Shown one piece after another: positions 34,620 through 46,701 of a stretch of 64,000 nucleotides of DNA (position 1 is its first letter; the number at the start of each line of letters is the position of its first letter). A program made the position numbers and the translations under genes. The notes under the pieces are model-generated. The model made no database searches. It worked only from the letters and a program-made list of their open reading frames with translations, and had not been told where the DNA came from. Where the stretch lies: the NCBI GenBank assembly GCA_025716815.1, contig JAIXMN010000011.1, positions 558,001 to 622,000 on the forward strand, read 5' to 3'. The DNA comes from Dichotomocladium elegans. Its lineage: Eukaryota; Mucoromycota; Mucoromycetes; Mucorales; Lichtheimiaceae.

Positions 34620-36824
34620 ATGGGACAATTCAAAAAGGAGAAAGCACGTGTGGCTCGATCGAAAGCGGCAGGCGATGATCGCGCTACGAACATTCGTACC
34701 AAAGGAGAAAACTTTTACAGAGATGCAAAAAAACTTCGCTATATCAACATGCTCAAAGGTGGCAAGGCGATCCGTGATGCGAACGGCAATATCGTCAAGG
34801 CTGCCGAATACCAGAGTAGTGAAGTAAAAACAGCTCGTATTGCGCCCAATCGCAAGTGGTTTGGTAAGTTGAAGGATTCCGATCGAGCGAGATCGAAGTT
34901 CATGATCCAATCATGGATTGCTTATGGTGTCTTATTATGTTGTTGTTACGATCAATAGGCAACACCCGTGTGATCGGTCAAAAGGCGCTCGAGGATTTTC
35001 GTGAATCGCTGGGAGCAAAAATCCACGATCCTTACCAGGTGCTTCTGCGCCAAAACAAGCTGCCCATGTCGTTACTCCAGGATCCAGCAAAGCAGGGACG
35101 CATGCATATTCTCGAGACCGAATCATTTTCGACCACGTTTGGTAGCAAAGCACAGCGAAAGAAACCCAAACTGGCCATTGGCTCGATGGAAGAGATGGTT
35201 ACGAAGGCGGATGAAGAGCAGGGTAAGCGTCGAAAAGAACAATTGTATGTTTAGTGCTTCGAATGCTCAAGGTTTATTTTATATACCTCATTCAGAGAGC
35301 TATCAACCTTCGAAGGACACCAGTTTATTAGCAAACAAGGAGAAGGACATGGTTGACGAGGTTCGCGCCTGGTACCTGAATGCTGGGCAGTCGAAACGTA
35401 TCTGGAACGAGCTTTACAAGGTCATCGACTCCTCGGATATCCTCATCCACGTTCTCGATGCCCGCGATCCTTTGGGCACCCGCTGCCGCAAGATCGAAGA
35501 GTTTATTCGCAAGGAGAAACCTCATAAACATCTTATTTTTGTTCTAAACAAGTGCGATCTCATTCCTACCTGGGCCACGGCAAAGTGGGTCTCACACCTC
35601 TCAAAAGACTATCCTACGCTGGCATTCCACGCATCGATTAATAACTCGTTTGGTAAGGGATCGCTCATCCAGCTCCTGCGTCAATTCTCCAGCCTGCATA
35701 GCGACAAAAAGCAGATTCAGGTCGGCTTTATCGGCTATCCTAACACCGGCAAATCGTCCATTATCAATACGCTGAAGGCCAAGAAGGTCTGCAATGTTGC
35801 TCCCATTCCCGGTGAAACCAAAGTGTGGCAGTATATTACGCTCATGAAACGCATCTATCTTATTGATTGCCCGGGTGTTGTGCCTCCTAACCCGGAAGAT
35901 ACAGAGACGGATATTATTCTCAAGGGATCTGTAAGTGTGAAATGATATGATATTTCTGAGAAGACTGGTGAATTGATCTTGAAAACATGCACACAACAGG
36001 TTCGTGTTGAGAATGTTCCCAACCCTGAAGATAACATTCCTACTATTCTGGAACGGGTGCGCAAGGAATATATTCAACGCACATACAACATTATGGACTG
36101 GGAAGATCCCAACGACTTCCTGGAGCAACTTGCGCGCAAGACTGGCAAGCTGCATAAGAAGGGTGAACCGGATTTCCACAACGCAGCCATGCTAGTTCTC
36201 CATGACTGGCTTCGTGGCAGAATTCCTTACTATGTCGCGCCTCCAGAGACCGACCGGACCGAAAGCGAAGGCCAGGAACGAAATACCAAGATTGGTGTTG
36301 AACAGATCTTTAAGAAGATCAATGTGTCCAGCAATTTCTTGGAGGACGATTTGAAGAAGGAAGAATTGTTAGATGAGCACAAAGAACAAGAGGAGGCTGT
36401 GTCTGAGAAAGAGGCTGAAGAAAAGGGTGAAGAAGCCAAACCTGCGGAGGAACCTGCAGATTGGGACGAGATTTTCGAGAGTGTGGTCGGAGAAGAAGGA
36501 CCTGTGACGAAGGCCCCGATCATCGAAGGCGAAGAGGAGATTGAGGAGGAGGAAGAGGAGGTCGACAGTGAACTCGAGCTGAGCGACATGGGTGAGGAAG
36601 AATTCAGCGACGAAGAAGACGAACAGGCGTCAAAGGCGAAGAAAAAGAAGAATTCTGATGGCTCTAGCAGCTCAAAGAAGAAAAAGATCGGTGTCCATTA
36701 CTACGAGACTGCGAACGTCAAGAACAAGAACCGGAAAAAGACGAATCCCAACGATGCTGCAAAGAAGGTCTTGCATAGTAGGCTGAAGGGATCTGCGCAA
36801 GCCGGTAGCAAGCGAAAACGTTAA
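34620..36824 (+). CDS. NOG2: Nucleolar GTP-binding protein 2 (Nog2/Nug2), 60S ribosome assembly
   Basis: Four exons, 34620-34863, 34959-35222, 35296-35930 and 36000-36824, give 655 residues. The N-terminal NGP1NT region is intact ([61 protein letters not shown]). The GTPase is circularly permuted as in the YlqF/YawG class: [10 protein letters not shown] and NKCD (about residue 255) precede the P-loop GYPNTGKSS (about 315), then PGETKVWQ and DCPG. A C-terminal acidic stretch and a basic tail ([12 protein letters not shown]) follow. In yeast Nog2 acts on late nuclear pre-60S particles before export. All junctions keep frame with GT-AG introns. Confidence 0.97.
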
Positions 36825-37162
36825 CCTATATAAACCAACATATTCGTTTCCTGTTTCCCTCTTCCCTTTCTTTGCTTCAATTGTGTAGATAACACATTCA
36901 TTATTTTGCATAAGTCTTAACTATTATATATATCACGTATAAACATTGTACTGCTTCTTCTTCACATTAATCTTAGGCTTTCCCCCACGCTTCCTTACGG
37001 ATGCTAAACCATAGAACATAGACAGCGTTACTAAGCATCGGGTAATATTGAGACGAATGGACCGGGTTGGGTGGGAGATCTCCATAGTGCACTGGGGGAT
37101 TTTCGAACTCCACTCCACTTTTAAAGCCTTGTCATCCTTCGTCTCGTAAACACTACACTTCA

Positions 37163-37636
37163 ATGTCAGCATTCAAATCGCAGTTGGGCAAGGGCCTCAA
37201 AGAACTTCGCATTCACTTTTGCCAGACCTCACCGGCAAGTAACGGTCTTAGGTAAGTAAGAGAGACGTACCTCCGCGTCTCTTTTTTCTCTCTCTTTCTC
37301 TTGTTTTGTCGCAGAATCGAAATACCATTGCCTAACGCGATTCAATCGATCCATCGCCACCGTCCATCGTACCAGAGAGTTTATTTCCAAAAACTACACT
37401 GCCATCAAAGCAGCCAATCCCCAACTTCCTATCTTGATTCGCGAGGCCAGCGGTGCGGAGGCTCGGGTATTCGCCCGCTTTGGTAAGGCATCAAGAAAAG
37501 AAAGAGAGAGGGAGAGAGAGTCAGTTTTATAATGGCTGTTCATGTAGACAAAGGTGTTGAGCGCAAGGCCATTCTCCAAAATGATTCGGCACACGAGATC
37601 GAGAAAAAGCTGGAGCAGCTGATCAAGTCGAACTAG
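37163..37636 (+). CDS. NADH dehydrogenase (complex I) subunit NDUFA2 / B8, 10.5 kDa
   Basis: Three exons, 37163-37251, 37376-37482 and 37548-37636, give 94 residues, typical for this thioredoxin-fold accessory subunit. Visible features are LGKGLKELRIHFCQTSPAS near the start, then REFISKNYTAIKAANPQ, PILIREASGAEARVFARF, DKGVERKAIL and a helical end. It belongs to the peripheral arm of mitochondrial complex I. The first intron is 124 bases; its acceptor (accag before 37376) was chosen because it gives the conserved R-F-x-x-KNY-x-x-IK-x-ANP text. The gene follows Nog2 by 338 bases on the same strand. Confidence 0.93.
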
Positions 37637-38619
37637 ATAGGGAGAATAAGTTTACCCAGTCCATAAATACATGCATTCTCTCTCATATGTGTGCGCATCA
37701 AACTTATCAATCTAATCTTGACATTCCCGACCTCAAAGCAATGAGAGAAAGAGAGAGAGAAAGGTTTATCGATTAAACTAAATTATTCAACAGTAGCACG
37801 CAATCCTTTAGAAATCCTGTGTCTTTCGGACGTATCAATTTTCTAAATGGCATGTATTTTTGAAATGCTTCATTTGGACACAATTATTCTCTCCCTCTAT
37901 TTATCGGCTTTCGGGCCCTTCTTCGTCTGAGGATTTGCAATGGCTTACTTTTCACATGGTCTCAGCACAAGCATGCACACACACACACACACACACACAC
38001 GCGTTTGTGTGCAGGTGTATGTGTCGCAAAATTGATGTGATATTTCCCTCCCGCATGTGCTCTTTATCGACTTTGATATTGCAACCAAACAAAAAAATGA
38101 GGACTGTCTACTTCCCATATATGGATTTTCCAGCCTAATGAAATCGGAAGGAAAGCGAAACAGGTGGGCAATGAGCACAAGCCAACATGATATTTAAAGA
38201 GCCGGTCGGACAGTTATCAAAAAGCTCGTTTGCGGATAGATACGGAAACGAAATCGCTAGAAGCCTTCCCTCCAAGTAGAGTAAAGCAAAATAAAAACGG
38301 ATACCTTTGATAACTACGCACTCGACGCAAGTTTGCGGTTGACGACTCACGATCCTTGCTTGCCTATGAATTACTTCCCATCCTCGATTAGAAAAGAGAA
38401 TACACGAAAAAAAAATTAGAAACTAGTTATCATCTGCCAATCAGGATTTCGGGAACAACTTATTTATCACACACCAGCAATGTCCTTTTTCCCTCTTCTT
38501 CCCTCTTTTAGTTCCTTGCGCATCCTGTTAATCAACAACTGAGGACCTCTAGTTTGCCTCTTCACCCTCCAGTGCACTTATTCTCTCTGCTACGTATACG
38601 AATATATCAGATAAAGATT
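37637..38619. other. Intergenic, GATA gene promoter and leader
   Basis: About 1 kb with a (CA)n microsatellite at 37975-38000 and CT-rich tracts. No gene is seen. The frame of the GATA gene is open upstream to 38554, but with no ATG before 38620. Confidence 0.5.
37975..38000. repeat. (CA)n microsatellite
   Basis: About 13 dinucleotide units in the intergenic stretch before the GATA gene. Confidence 0.95.
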
Positions 38620-40464
38620 ATGGATGATACCACGGGAGGAACACAAAGCCAACGGAAGCCCAAACAAGCACCAGCGTCATTATCGGTACCAGCATCGGTA
38701 CCGCAGTATCAACAACAACAACACCTTCGTCAATACGCCTCATCTTCTGACCCCGAGGATTTCAATACGAGAAGGGATAATATGTACCATCTATCATCAC
38801 CGCCGATGATGAGTCGACATAAAATGGAGATCGATAAAGTAAAGCACAAGAACAGGTTTCATCGATATATTCCCTCCCATCCCTCATCACTTTCTGATCA
38901 TCGCGACGTATCTTCTCAGCAGTGCCACACATCACCAACGTATGTTACTGATTGCAGCATGAACGAGGGTCATGAACATAGTAGCCATTGCGAGGTGTGT
39001 CGTTCGACTGATGCTAATGATGCTTCGGTTGCTATTACCGAACCGTCCTTACCAATACCAAATCCACGGTGGGTCGAGGGCCCAGTGACCGAGTGCTTTA
39101 ACTGTCGCACCACCACGACACCTCTTTGGCGGAGAGATGAGAATGGGAACACGATATGCAATGCGTGCGGCCTCTATTATAAGCTCCATAACATCCATCG
39201 ACCAATTACCATGAATCGGAATGTCATCAAACGCCGCAAGAGATTCAGTATGAAAGTTAATGCCGGCAGAAGCGACCATCTATCCCCGCCTCTATTCCCA
39301 GAGGATGATCCTTGCGCTTATCAACGCTACAACGACAAGGATGATTTCATCATTGATATCGACAGTAGAAAACATGCAACCCACAGAGGGTTTACTGTTG
39401 CCCATAATTTCGATCCTAATGCTGCCAGTTCCAGCCGCCAGCGCCGCTCGCTTCCGTCAGATAATCTCATGTACGATCATCCGCTGCTGAAACGGAGGAG
39501 GAGCAGTAACTGCAGCAGCATCAGCGCCAGAGGTGCTAGTAACAGCATCGATCCTATTACACGGATGACCAACAGATCTTTTCCCCTGCCAAACCATACT
39601 GCAGCCTCAATATCACATCGAGCACCGGTATCGAATGGATTTTCTCCTTCTCCTTCTTCTCCTCCTCTTCCAGAAGGGAGCTCTACGATACTGCAGGTTC
39701 TCCGGTCAATTTTGGCCAATCACACAACGCCCGAGACCCCTCCGAAAGAACCACTGACCTCGGCTCAAATCGAATCGCTCGTCAACACGTTGCTTGCGAG
39801 CGATATAGATGCAATTCGACATCGATCTTCGTCGTCGTCCTTAGCTGCCACCGCCGCTGATAATAATGATCCAGCTTCGCCGCGGATGGTCACCGCAGCC
39901 CTGGCGAGCCTGGTAGTTGACCCAAAAAGGTTTCGCCATGTCCTGCAGACAAGGCGCGATGAGCTGCAAGCCCAAGTTTACAGGATCAATGCCCTCCTGT
40001 CGTGTTTTCCCCTACCGCAGTCTCTGTCACGTACGAACAATGGCAATGGAGACCCCCAACATCGCCTGTCATCTGTTATGACGCCAACGCCCCTTCATCT
40101 GCCGTCACCATTAACTCTTCCCGACCCAACTGCAAGGCAACAACCACAGCCATCTGCATCATCATCATCACCACCACCACCATCACGACCGCGCCATCGG
40201 TCTGCATTCACGCCATCCAGTTCATTCGCAACTGGTGGTTTTCATAAACGAGCGGCTAATATTGCCACTTGTACTTTTGGCGACAATGAACTAAATAGCG
40301 ACCGCCCTAGTACGCCGCCATCACAACCTCAGCTCCATGGCGGTGATGGTGCAACTTCCAATTATGGCGAATCCCTCCCTTTTCCCGCAGCTACTTACCC
40401 GCCCTTACAACAAAACGGCCATCGTCATCAACAGCATCACCATGAGTCCTTCAAGCCACGATAG
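38620..40464 (+). CDS. GATA-type zinc-finger transcription factor
   Basis: A single exon of 614 residues, with the first in-frame ATG at 38620. One GATA finger lies at about residues 159-183: CFNC, 17 residues including TPLWRRDENGNTICNACG, then the basic tail HRPITMNRNVIKRRKR. The remainder is low-complexity with a C-terminal helical block near residue 425-470 (VVDPKRFRHVLQTRRDELQ), found in many fungal GATA proteins. The finger and tail resemble the second finger of iron regulators (SreA/Fep1/Urbs1), but the first finger and the Cys-rich linker of that group are missing, so an iron role is not supported. A single-exon gene of this size stands out among intron-rich neighbours. Confidence 0.92.
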   Translation: MDDTTGGTQSQRKPKQAPASLSVPASVPQYQQQQHLRQYASSSDPEDFNTRRDNMYHLSSPPMMSRHKMEIDKVKHKNRFHRYIPSHPSSLSDHRDVSSQQCHTSPTYVTDCSMNEGHEHSSHCEVCRSTDANDASVAITEPSLPIPNPRWVEGPVTECFNCRTTTTPLWRRDENGNTICNACGLYYKLHNIHRPITMNRNVIKRRKRFSMKVNAGRSDHLSPPLFPEDDPCAYQRYNDKDDFIIDIDSRKHATHRGFTVAHNFDPNAASSSRQRRSLPSDNLMYDHPLLKRRRSSNCSSISARGASNSIDPITRMTNRSFPLPNHTAASISHRAPVSNGFSPSPSSPPLPEGSSTILQVLRSILANHTTPETPPKEPLTSAQIESLVNTLLASDIDAIRHRSSSSSLAATAADNNDPASPRMVTAALASLVVDPKRFRHVLQTRRDELQAQVYRINALLSCFPLPQSLSRTNNGNGDPQHRLSSVMTPTPLHLPSPLTLPDPTARQQPQPSASSSSPPPPSRPRHRSAFTPSSSFATGGFHKRAANIATCTFGDNELNSDRPSTPPSQPQLHGGDGATSNYGESLPFPAATYPPLQQNGHRHQQHHHESFKPR

Positions 40465-41005
40465 ATACTTACATGCTTTGAATAACTAGAATACATATAT
40501 GTTTCTCCTCGCTACTGTTATTTTATTTGCTTGTATTATATTTATTTTTCTATTTTCTTTTTTTTAAAAAAAAAGAATAAGATGAGCGTTTGGGCAAAAG
40601 GGCCACATGGGAAGAAAAAAAAAGAGATAAGGATGGTCCCTAAAATGGGATTTTTGATAAGGGATGGTTGTTAGCTCCCGTTATCTTTTTTTTTTTTTAG
40701 AGCATGGGAAGGTTTGGAAGTGACCCTATCTGTTTCCAACCAAGCAGAGTGTGCAATCGGTCATCTACAAAACTGACTTGTTGTACTTTTACCTAAAAGG
40801 CATCGAGTTCCATCCTGATGAAGAGCTGCCTACGCTGGTGATTCCCTGCCCCCTTATTCTTTATCATTCATACGTCCCACTATCATCTAATTGGATTTTT
40901 CTCGACTATTCAGCCAGTCGAACTTTATTTTGTTCGCGGAATATGAATATAGCTTAGCAGTGGAGTAAGCCAATGAAATTGCGCGACATCGCAAATGGTT
41001 TTGGA

Positions 41006-41452
41006 TTATGCCTTGCCATCATTGCTGCCTGCCACTGCTGGATACGTCGTCGTCGTTATCATGACATGAAGAGAGGCATCGAAATCGCTGCGTGCCTCAG
41101 AACGCATCATTGTCAGCAGTGAGGGCAGTGTCTCTTTGTGCTTCAATGATTTCTCGTTGCATGCTTTGTTAGTAGCAACATTGTCAGCCACTATGTTCAC
41201 ACCATAAACAAAAGCTCTTCTCCATGGATGACAACAGACGGGAGTTCCAACACATGAAGGTCTTTGTTGTGTGATAATATACTGTGCTGTACTTGGGATG
41301 GATACTTCACTCATCAGTAATGTATGTTTGATATTGACCCAAGTCATATGCTGCTCAACTTGTTGCTTGGCGAAGGCAGAGTCTACGGGTGGAATTTTCT
41401 CGCTGGCAACCTTTTGGTAGGGGAACACTATATGCGGTTTGTTATATTCCAA
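41006..41452 (-). other. Unassigned open reading frame, no ATG at its start
   Basis: An open frame of about 148 codons that stays open upstream to about 41500 (through LTKKSRAIFLEYNKPHIVF) without an ATG. Text such as PVDSAFAKQQVEQHMTWVN looks protein-like and codon use is unremarkable. It may be an exon of an unrecognised gene, a transposon remnant or chance. No family was recognised. Confidence 0.25.
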
Positions 41453-43093
41453 GAAAATCGCTCGTGATTTCTTTGTTAAATAATAAACCCATAGGAATGC
41501 TTAGCAGAAGGCACTAGAAATTACGAGTGAATTGCTAGCGCAAATGCCGACTCCCGCGATCCCCCTAAAGAACTTTCCGGCCCTGTTATCGCAGGGTCAA
41601 GATGCGATAAGCAAGATATTTGGGTCACTATCCATTCGATGAATTGAGAAGGAGGCACCTTGTAGGTGAGCCGGGTGGGAAGAGTGCCATACACCCTGCT
41701 ATGTGACAAGAAATAGGCTCGAACTGCTAGCATTGTATGTTCGCACATAAATTGCCTCTATTGAACCGCAAATAATATATACTGATGGCGTGATATCCAT
41801 GATCGCATGACGCAAACTTGATTGAAAAGAAACGTAGAACCATGTTCGGCTTACCTTATAGGAATACAAACGGGTTACACATTTGACTGTCAGCGGATAC
41901 CGGTGAAACGCACACGATTTACAACATTGCAGAGAGAGAGAGAGGAGCATGCGGGGGCATCTCTGTTTCATTGACCCTTTCAGAAAGGAAGAAGGGCATA
42001 ACACATGGACATCGCGGTGTTAAGAAGGAAGAGGGAGGAGACACATTGGCGTCCCCTAACTTTGGCTTGGAACGTGGATGTTTCGGGGCATCAAATTAAC
42101 ACGTGTCAGGGGCCAAGGACAGATGTTCTTTTCCCATGTGCACGCTGATCTGTCAGCCGTAGCTGATGTCCCATCCTGACCAACGTGGCTCTCGCCAACA
42201 ATGGCCATGGCTCATCTTATCATCTTCTACCACAACACTTTTGGTTTTTTTTTTTGGGGGGGGAGCTTGTGCGTGAGCATAGAACCTTATGTGTGCTTTT
42301 TATCAAACCTTTCTGACATTGTAGGACAAATAATGCGCTCTTGTTTTAAAAAAAATTGACGTGCCTGTCTTTGAGTCGTTGTGGAAATAAGAGAAAGCGA
42401 AATAGATATATCGTGCATCAGTTGGAATAAAAACGCATAGGTCAACCCGCCGATGGATTGAACCCACAGAAATATAAACGCCATCCTCCACAGCGCCTTG
42501 ACTTATCGCTCGGTTCAGCATCAGATGGATACGTAACTATCACTACAGCACATTGGTGGAAATAAACGTAAAAACAAATGCTGAACCAATGTCGCAATTG
42601 CGGACGAGACAATCAATAGGCAGGTCCATCAGCAGGACGCGGGCTAGATGAATCGGTTATATACCCGCATCTTTGCGGAACAGCAGCAACAGGAAGCAAG
42701 AGGCCCTATGACCGTGGAGAATGTGTGCCCGATTTACGCTTTCATTGGTGTAACATCCTTCTATGAGCCCCAGTCGGCACCCTCTTGATTTCACATTGAA
42801 CTTCATTAGTGCTTTTTATCGATATGCACTGACTGTTTATATCCTTTCATTTTTCTCCATCTATCAGCGTGAGAAATATATCTTCCAGGCCTTGCCCTTT
42901 GAGTTAATCGCTGCTTAATTTGCTCTTTACAAAGGGTTTGAAAGGTTCAGCAATCTTAAGGATTCATCTATTTAGATTTTAAGTTTAAGCTTGTTGACCA
43001 ATAAACCTGGCGTATGTTTCATATTCATATATGTCTCGTCCATTGCAATCTTAAGGAAGCTGATATGATGGCCATAAAGTGCTGCTTCGCTTG

Positions 43094-43252
43094 TTATCTA
43101 GATTGACGGGCACTTGCTCTCGCTCTTTCTTGATGGTTGCGAGAGATCCGAGCCATATTAGACAAAGACTTCTTGCCGAGATTGCTCCCAATATTGCGGT
43201 CGAGCTTGTCCTCAGCGTCGTTATCGACTAGTGTCATGGAGCGGCGATCCAT
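43094..43252 (-). CDS. Possible small basic protein, 52 residues
   Basis: An ATG-initiated frame with strongly coding-like text: MDRRSMTLVDNDAEDKLDRN, then SNLGKKSLSNMARIS and a basic RARASARQSR end. An in-frame stop lies just upstream (43258-43260), so it is either a short protein or the terminal exon of a gene whose acceptor I could not place. Upstream on the same strand (43500-43760) there are splice-like signals (CCACG|gtaagc, GCGAA|gtaagc) and further coding-like text (LVPACIPKPKCTDIWESKGE), but the pieces do not join cleanly. No family was recognised. Confidence 0.3.
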   Translation of the reverse strand: MDRRSMTLVDNDAEDKLDRNIGSNLGKKSLSNMARISRNHQERARASARQSR

Positions 43253-45865
43253 GTCAAGTTACGTTCTTTTCCTCGCAAATGGATGGAGCATCGCTTTGGT
43301 TACTTTTTAGATAACTTCCAATCTCTAGAGCAATTACTATCCAGGTTGCTCCATATAGGAAAAGCCGATAGATTGAAACAGAGAAAAAAGAACATTTCCT
43401 GGGGCCCTCTTCAAGGCTCTCTTCATTTAGTCTAGTGCTTTTCGCTGCAGCCGATATACTAAAAAGCTTACTTCGCCCAGTGTATACTGTAACTCGCCCT
43501 TGGATTCCCAGATATCCGTACATTTTGGCTTGGGGATGCATGCAGGAACAAGTCTAGAATTCGACGGCCCAAGGCGTACACCACTGGGATTTGTGTGCGA
43601 ATATCCTTCCGTGAAGCAGCTCGGCTTCCATGCCAACGCCATAATTTTATATGCCCAGGAAGCTCACGCTTACCGTGGACATGATGCAGACTGCAGTAGA
43701 CATACAAAAAATGGTTTTTTGTGTGAGACCATTGCCCCATGTAAACAAGCACATGAGAAAAAGATCAACACCAGACCCTGTCTTTCTATTCCCTTTTTGC
43801 CATGGAAGGAAAAAAAAAAAGTTCTAAATCGCTGAAAATATATGTGTATGTACGACATCGCGATAGAATGGATGTCTTTGGTATCTCGAGAACAGCGCCA
43901 TCATTTTTCTCTTGTGCGAGGTAACGACAAAAGAAAATGTTTACGTCTATACGTCCACAGCGATGTGCTGTGGATGAGGCATCCGGCCCAGTGCCAGTCA
44001 AACTCACTAACGGGTGCGCGCGAGACAAGGCAAGCAACATGTTTCTGGTAGCTGTCGACTTATGAAATGACGGAGTGGCGCGCTTCTCACTGCGCTCACC
44101 GTGACTTTTGTCTGAACGCGCGCGCGCATGCACGCGCGTCGGCACCATCCCCCGCCAGCCCCTCATCGCCGTTTCCGAACAGAGTTCGAGATCTTGGTTA
44201 CACCTCTACTCTATCTTACGCAAGAACAAACAAAGATGCAGTCAAACAAAGAGAACATGTGGAAATGATTATTATTGACTGCATATCTTACATGGTGACA
44301 CTTGAGACCAAAGATAATGATCGACTGAGTGATCGTGAACCCACATGGCCAGAGAGTCCGAGAGCGCTTATTTCTCACCCCCCCCCCACCCACCATCAAG
44401 TTTGTGTCACTTGGATTGCCATGTGGTGAATGAACTCAGCTCGTGTCACAGCCGATGTGTCGGGCCAAAACAAATATTGGATGAGCACACACACAGAGGT
44501 ACACGTCCCCTGCTCGCTTGCTCGTGCTCTCACTCACTCACACATCCTTTCTGCTCACACATGCCGTTAAAAACTGTGGCACAGAGGGTGGGTGGGCGAT
44601 AACGAAGAGAAGGGGGAGATGGGTTGGTCTCTTCAGATAGGACTTGGGGAGGGAGCTGTCGGTGGTTTGTGTCGATGGTGTCCAACCCTTCTCCCCCCCC
44701 CAATGAAGCTCACACCAATCTCTTGGCAAATAAATTAGGTCGGCGACTAGTGGTTTTATTTCTTCCGGGTCACTGGATAACAATATAGCGGGAACTCTAA
44801 AACAGCATCTGGGGGCATGTGCAAAAGATTGCTTCTGTCGGCTATGACGCCAACATCGAACGCTGATCGGGCTGAGACATGTGTTGCTTCTTGAATGCTT
44901 CCTTAATGTTACACAAGATCAGTGCTGTCGCACAGACTCTGTCCTTGTTTTTTTTTGGAGAAGAAAAAAGAAAAACCAGGTTGACATGGATTCTTGATAT
45001 AAGTCTAGACATGGAATATTGCCATCCCTCCACACTTCCTTGCAACAACAATGGTTAGAAGAGCGAAAAGAGAGAAAGAGAAACAACGCCGACACAGGTC
45101 ATGCGAAACTGGTTAAAGTGGAGAGTGGGGGTGAGTGGAGGGGGGGAATCCTATTTATTTAGTGGCTCGTGCCCCCTGCTTCCCGATAGGTGTTTTTGTC
45201 ATCATATATTTCTTTCCGTGTAAATTACGTACGCAGATACATATATACTGGGGGATTACCACGGTGAAAAGATATCCTTCTAATAACTTTACCATCGCAC
45301 TGTCGCACTATCCAATTACTGCTGGCATTGCTGAGAAGGATAAAGCAAGCAGTGTCCATTAAGCCATTTGAGCGGCCATTAATGAGAAAGAAATTAAACT
45401 TATTTCTACAGGATTAAGCAAGTCGATTTTTTCACTTATTGCCTAGCGAGATTTGTTCTGTTGCAGACTCCAAAACTTTGGAGTCTTATATAGTGTATTA
45501 TATAAAAAACCGCCCGAGGGCACGGCCCCTATCCTACCGTAGCAAGCAATTAGCCGTCTAACAACCCCGACGCTCAATACGGCAGCAGCAGCAGCAGCAT
45601 CAATAGCAGCATAGACTAAAAGGGTTGAGCCCTTAGAAGGGCGGGGAAAGTGTGTATGTATCCACACGCACACAGAGATCTAATCCTTAGTCTAACCGTC
45701 TATATAGTCAATTTTATGAGATCTCAATATGGCATTGAATTGGGCTAACCCGATTGATCGGGGTAATAAACACAAGGCTTTGATAACAGCCGATGTCATG
45801 TCGGCTGACAATCGGGCCCCTGTTAAGTTGGAACAGACAGACGCCCACGCGCAAGCCGGGGTAAA

Positions 45866-45890
45866 GAGAGAGAGAGAGAGAGAGAGAAGA
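45866..45890. repeat. (GA)n microsatellite
   Basis: A run of GA units in the 6.2 kb region without recognised genes. Confidence 0.9.
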
Positions 45891-46701
45891 AAGAAAGAAA
45901 GAAAAAACCTTTAAGTTTGGTGTCCTTCTTTGATGTGAATGTTGCTTTACAGCGTGAGTCCCTTACAGCTATCGTATACATCTTGGCCAGCTCCATACGA
46001 AGTTGCCCATGACTAGGCTCGTTTCGAGACACTAAATTTAGCAGTGTAATTATATAATGACCAAGCCAAGGTGCATCGAAAGAAGCATGCGTCTAGCGTT
46101 TTTCTTGGTGTGTTGTAGCGAGACTCACGTCAATTTCTTTTTAAAAGAACATCGTTGCATTTTCGATCTTTTTTTTCGAGATGCCCCCCTTTTTTGACTT
46201 GCAGAAGAAACACAATTGGATTAAGAAAGGGGGACAACCGTGGTTCGCGAAGGGGGGGGAGGTAAGGGCGGGAGGTGGTCGAGAGCAGGCAGTGGTGTGC
46301 GGGATGAGAGGGAGAAACTGGAAGAAGGAAGCAGGAGTAGAAGTACGCAAGAATGCCAAATCGATAGTTGAAGTGGGTTTGGGGGAAAAGGAGCCCAATC
46401 TTGGGGTGGGGGAGAGGGGAGAGGATAGGAAGAAGCTAAAAGCGATATGCTTGTCAGAATTAAGGCAAACGGCCATTAACGGTGCTGCGTGTCATTCCAA
46501 AAGTGTTTGTGCCACCTGCCTTATGTTAACTCAAAATATTGCCCTTTGGGCAAATGCAAACCCGTGGGCACCCCTCCAATCTTGACCACCGCAACTATAT
46601 AAACGGAGCAACAAATCATTGTCTCACTTCCTTCGTTACCAAATTCCAAATCTTTCTTCTCTCTCTCTTTTCCTTTTACAACTCTTCCTTTTTTTATATC
46701 A

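Larger units (their letters stand above)
40465..46701. other. 6.2 kb region without a recognised gene
   Basis: No known family was found. It holds homopolymer and microsatellite runs: T or A runs near 40560-40580 and 40686-40700, (GA)n at about 41932-41944 and 45866-45890, a G run at 42256-42263, an alternating CG stretch at about 44117-44139, and a CAG-type run near 45583-45599. Two candidate coding pieces are listed separately (41006-41452 minus and 43094-43252 minus). The last 300 bases, with CT-rich sequence at 46645-46695, are the leader of the C2H2 gene. Confidence 0.5.

Noticed and set aside
44117..44139. Alternating CG tract as a Z-DNA or replication element
   Set aside because: Short and with no supporting context; treated as simple sequence.
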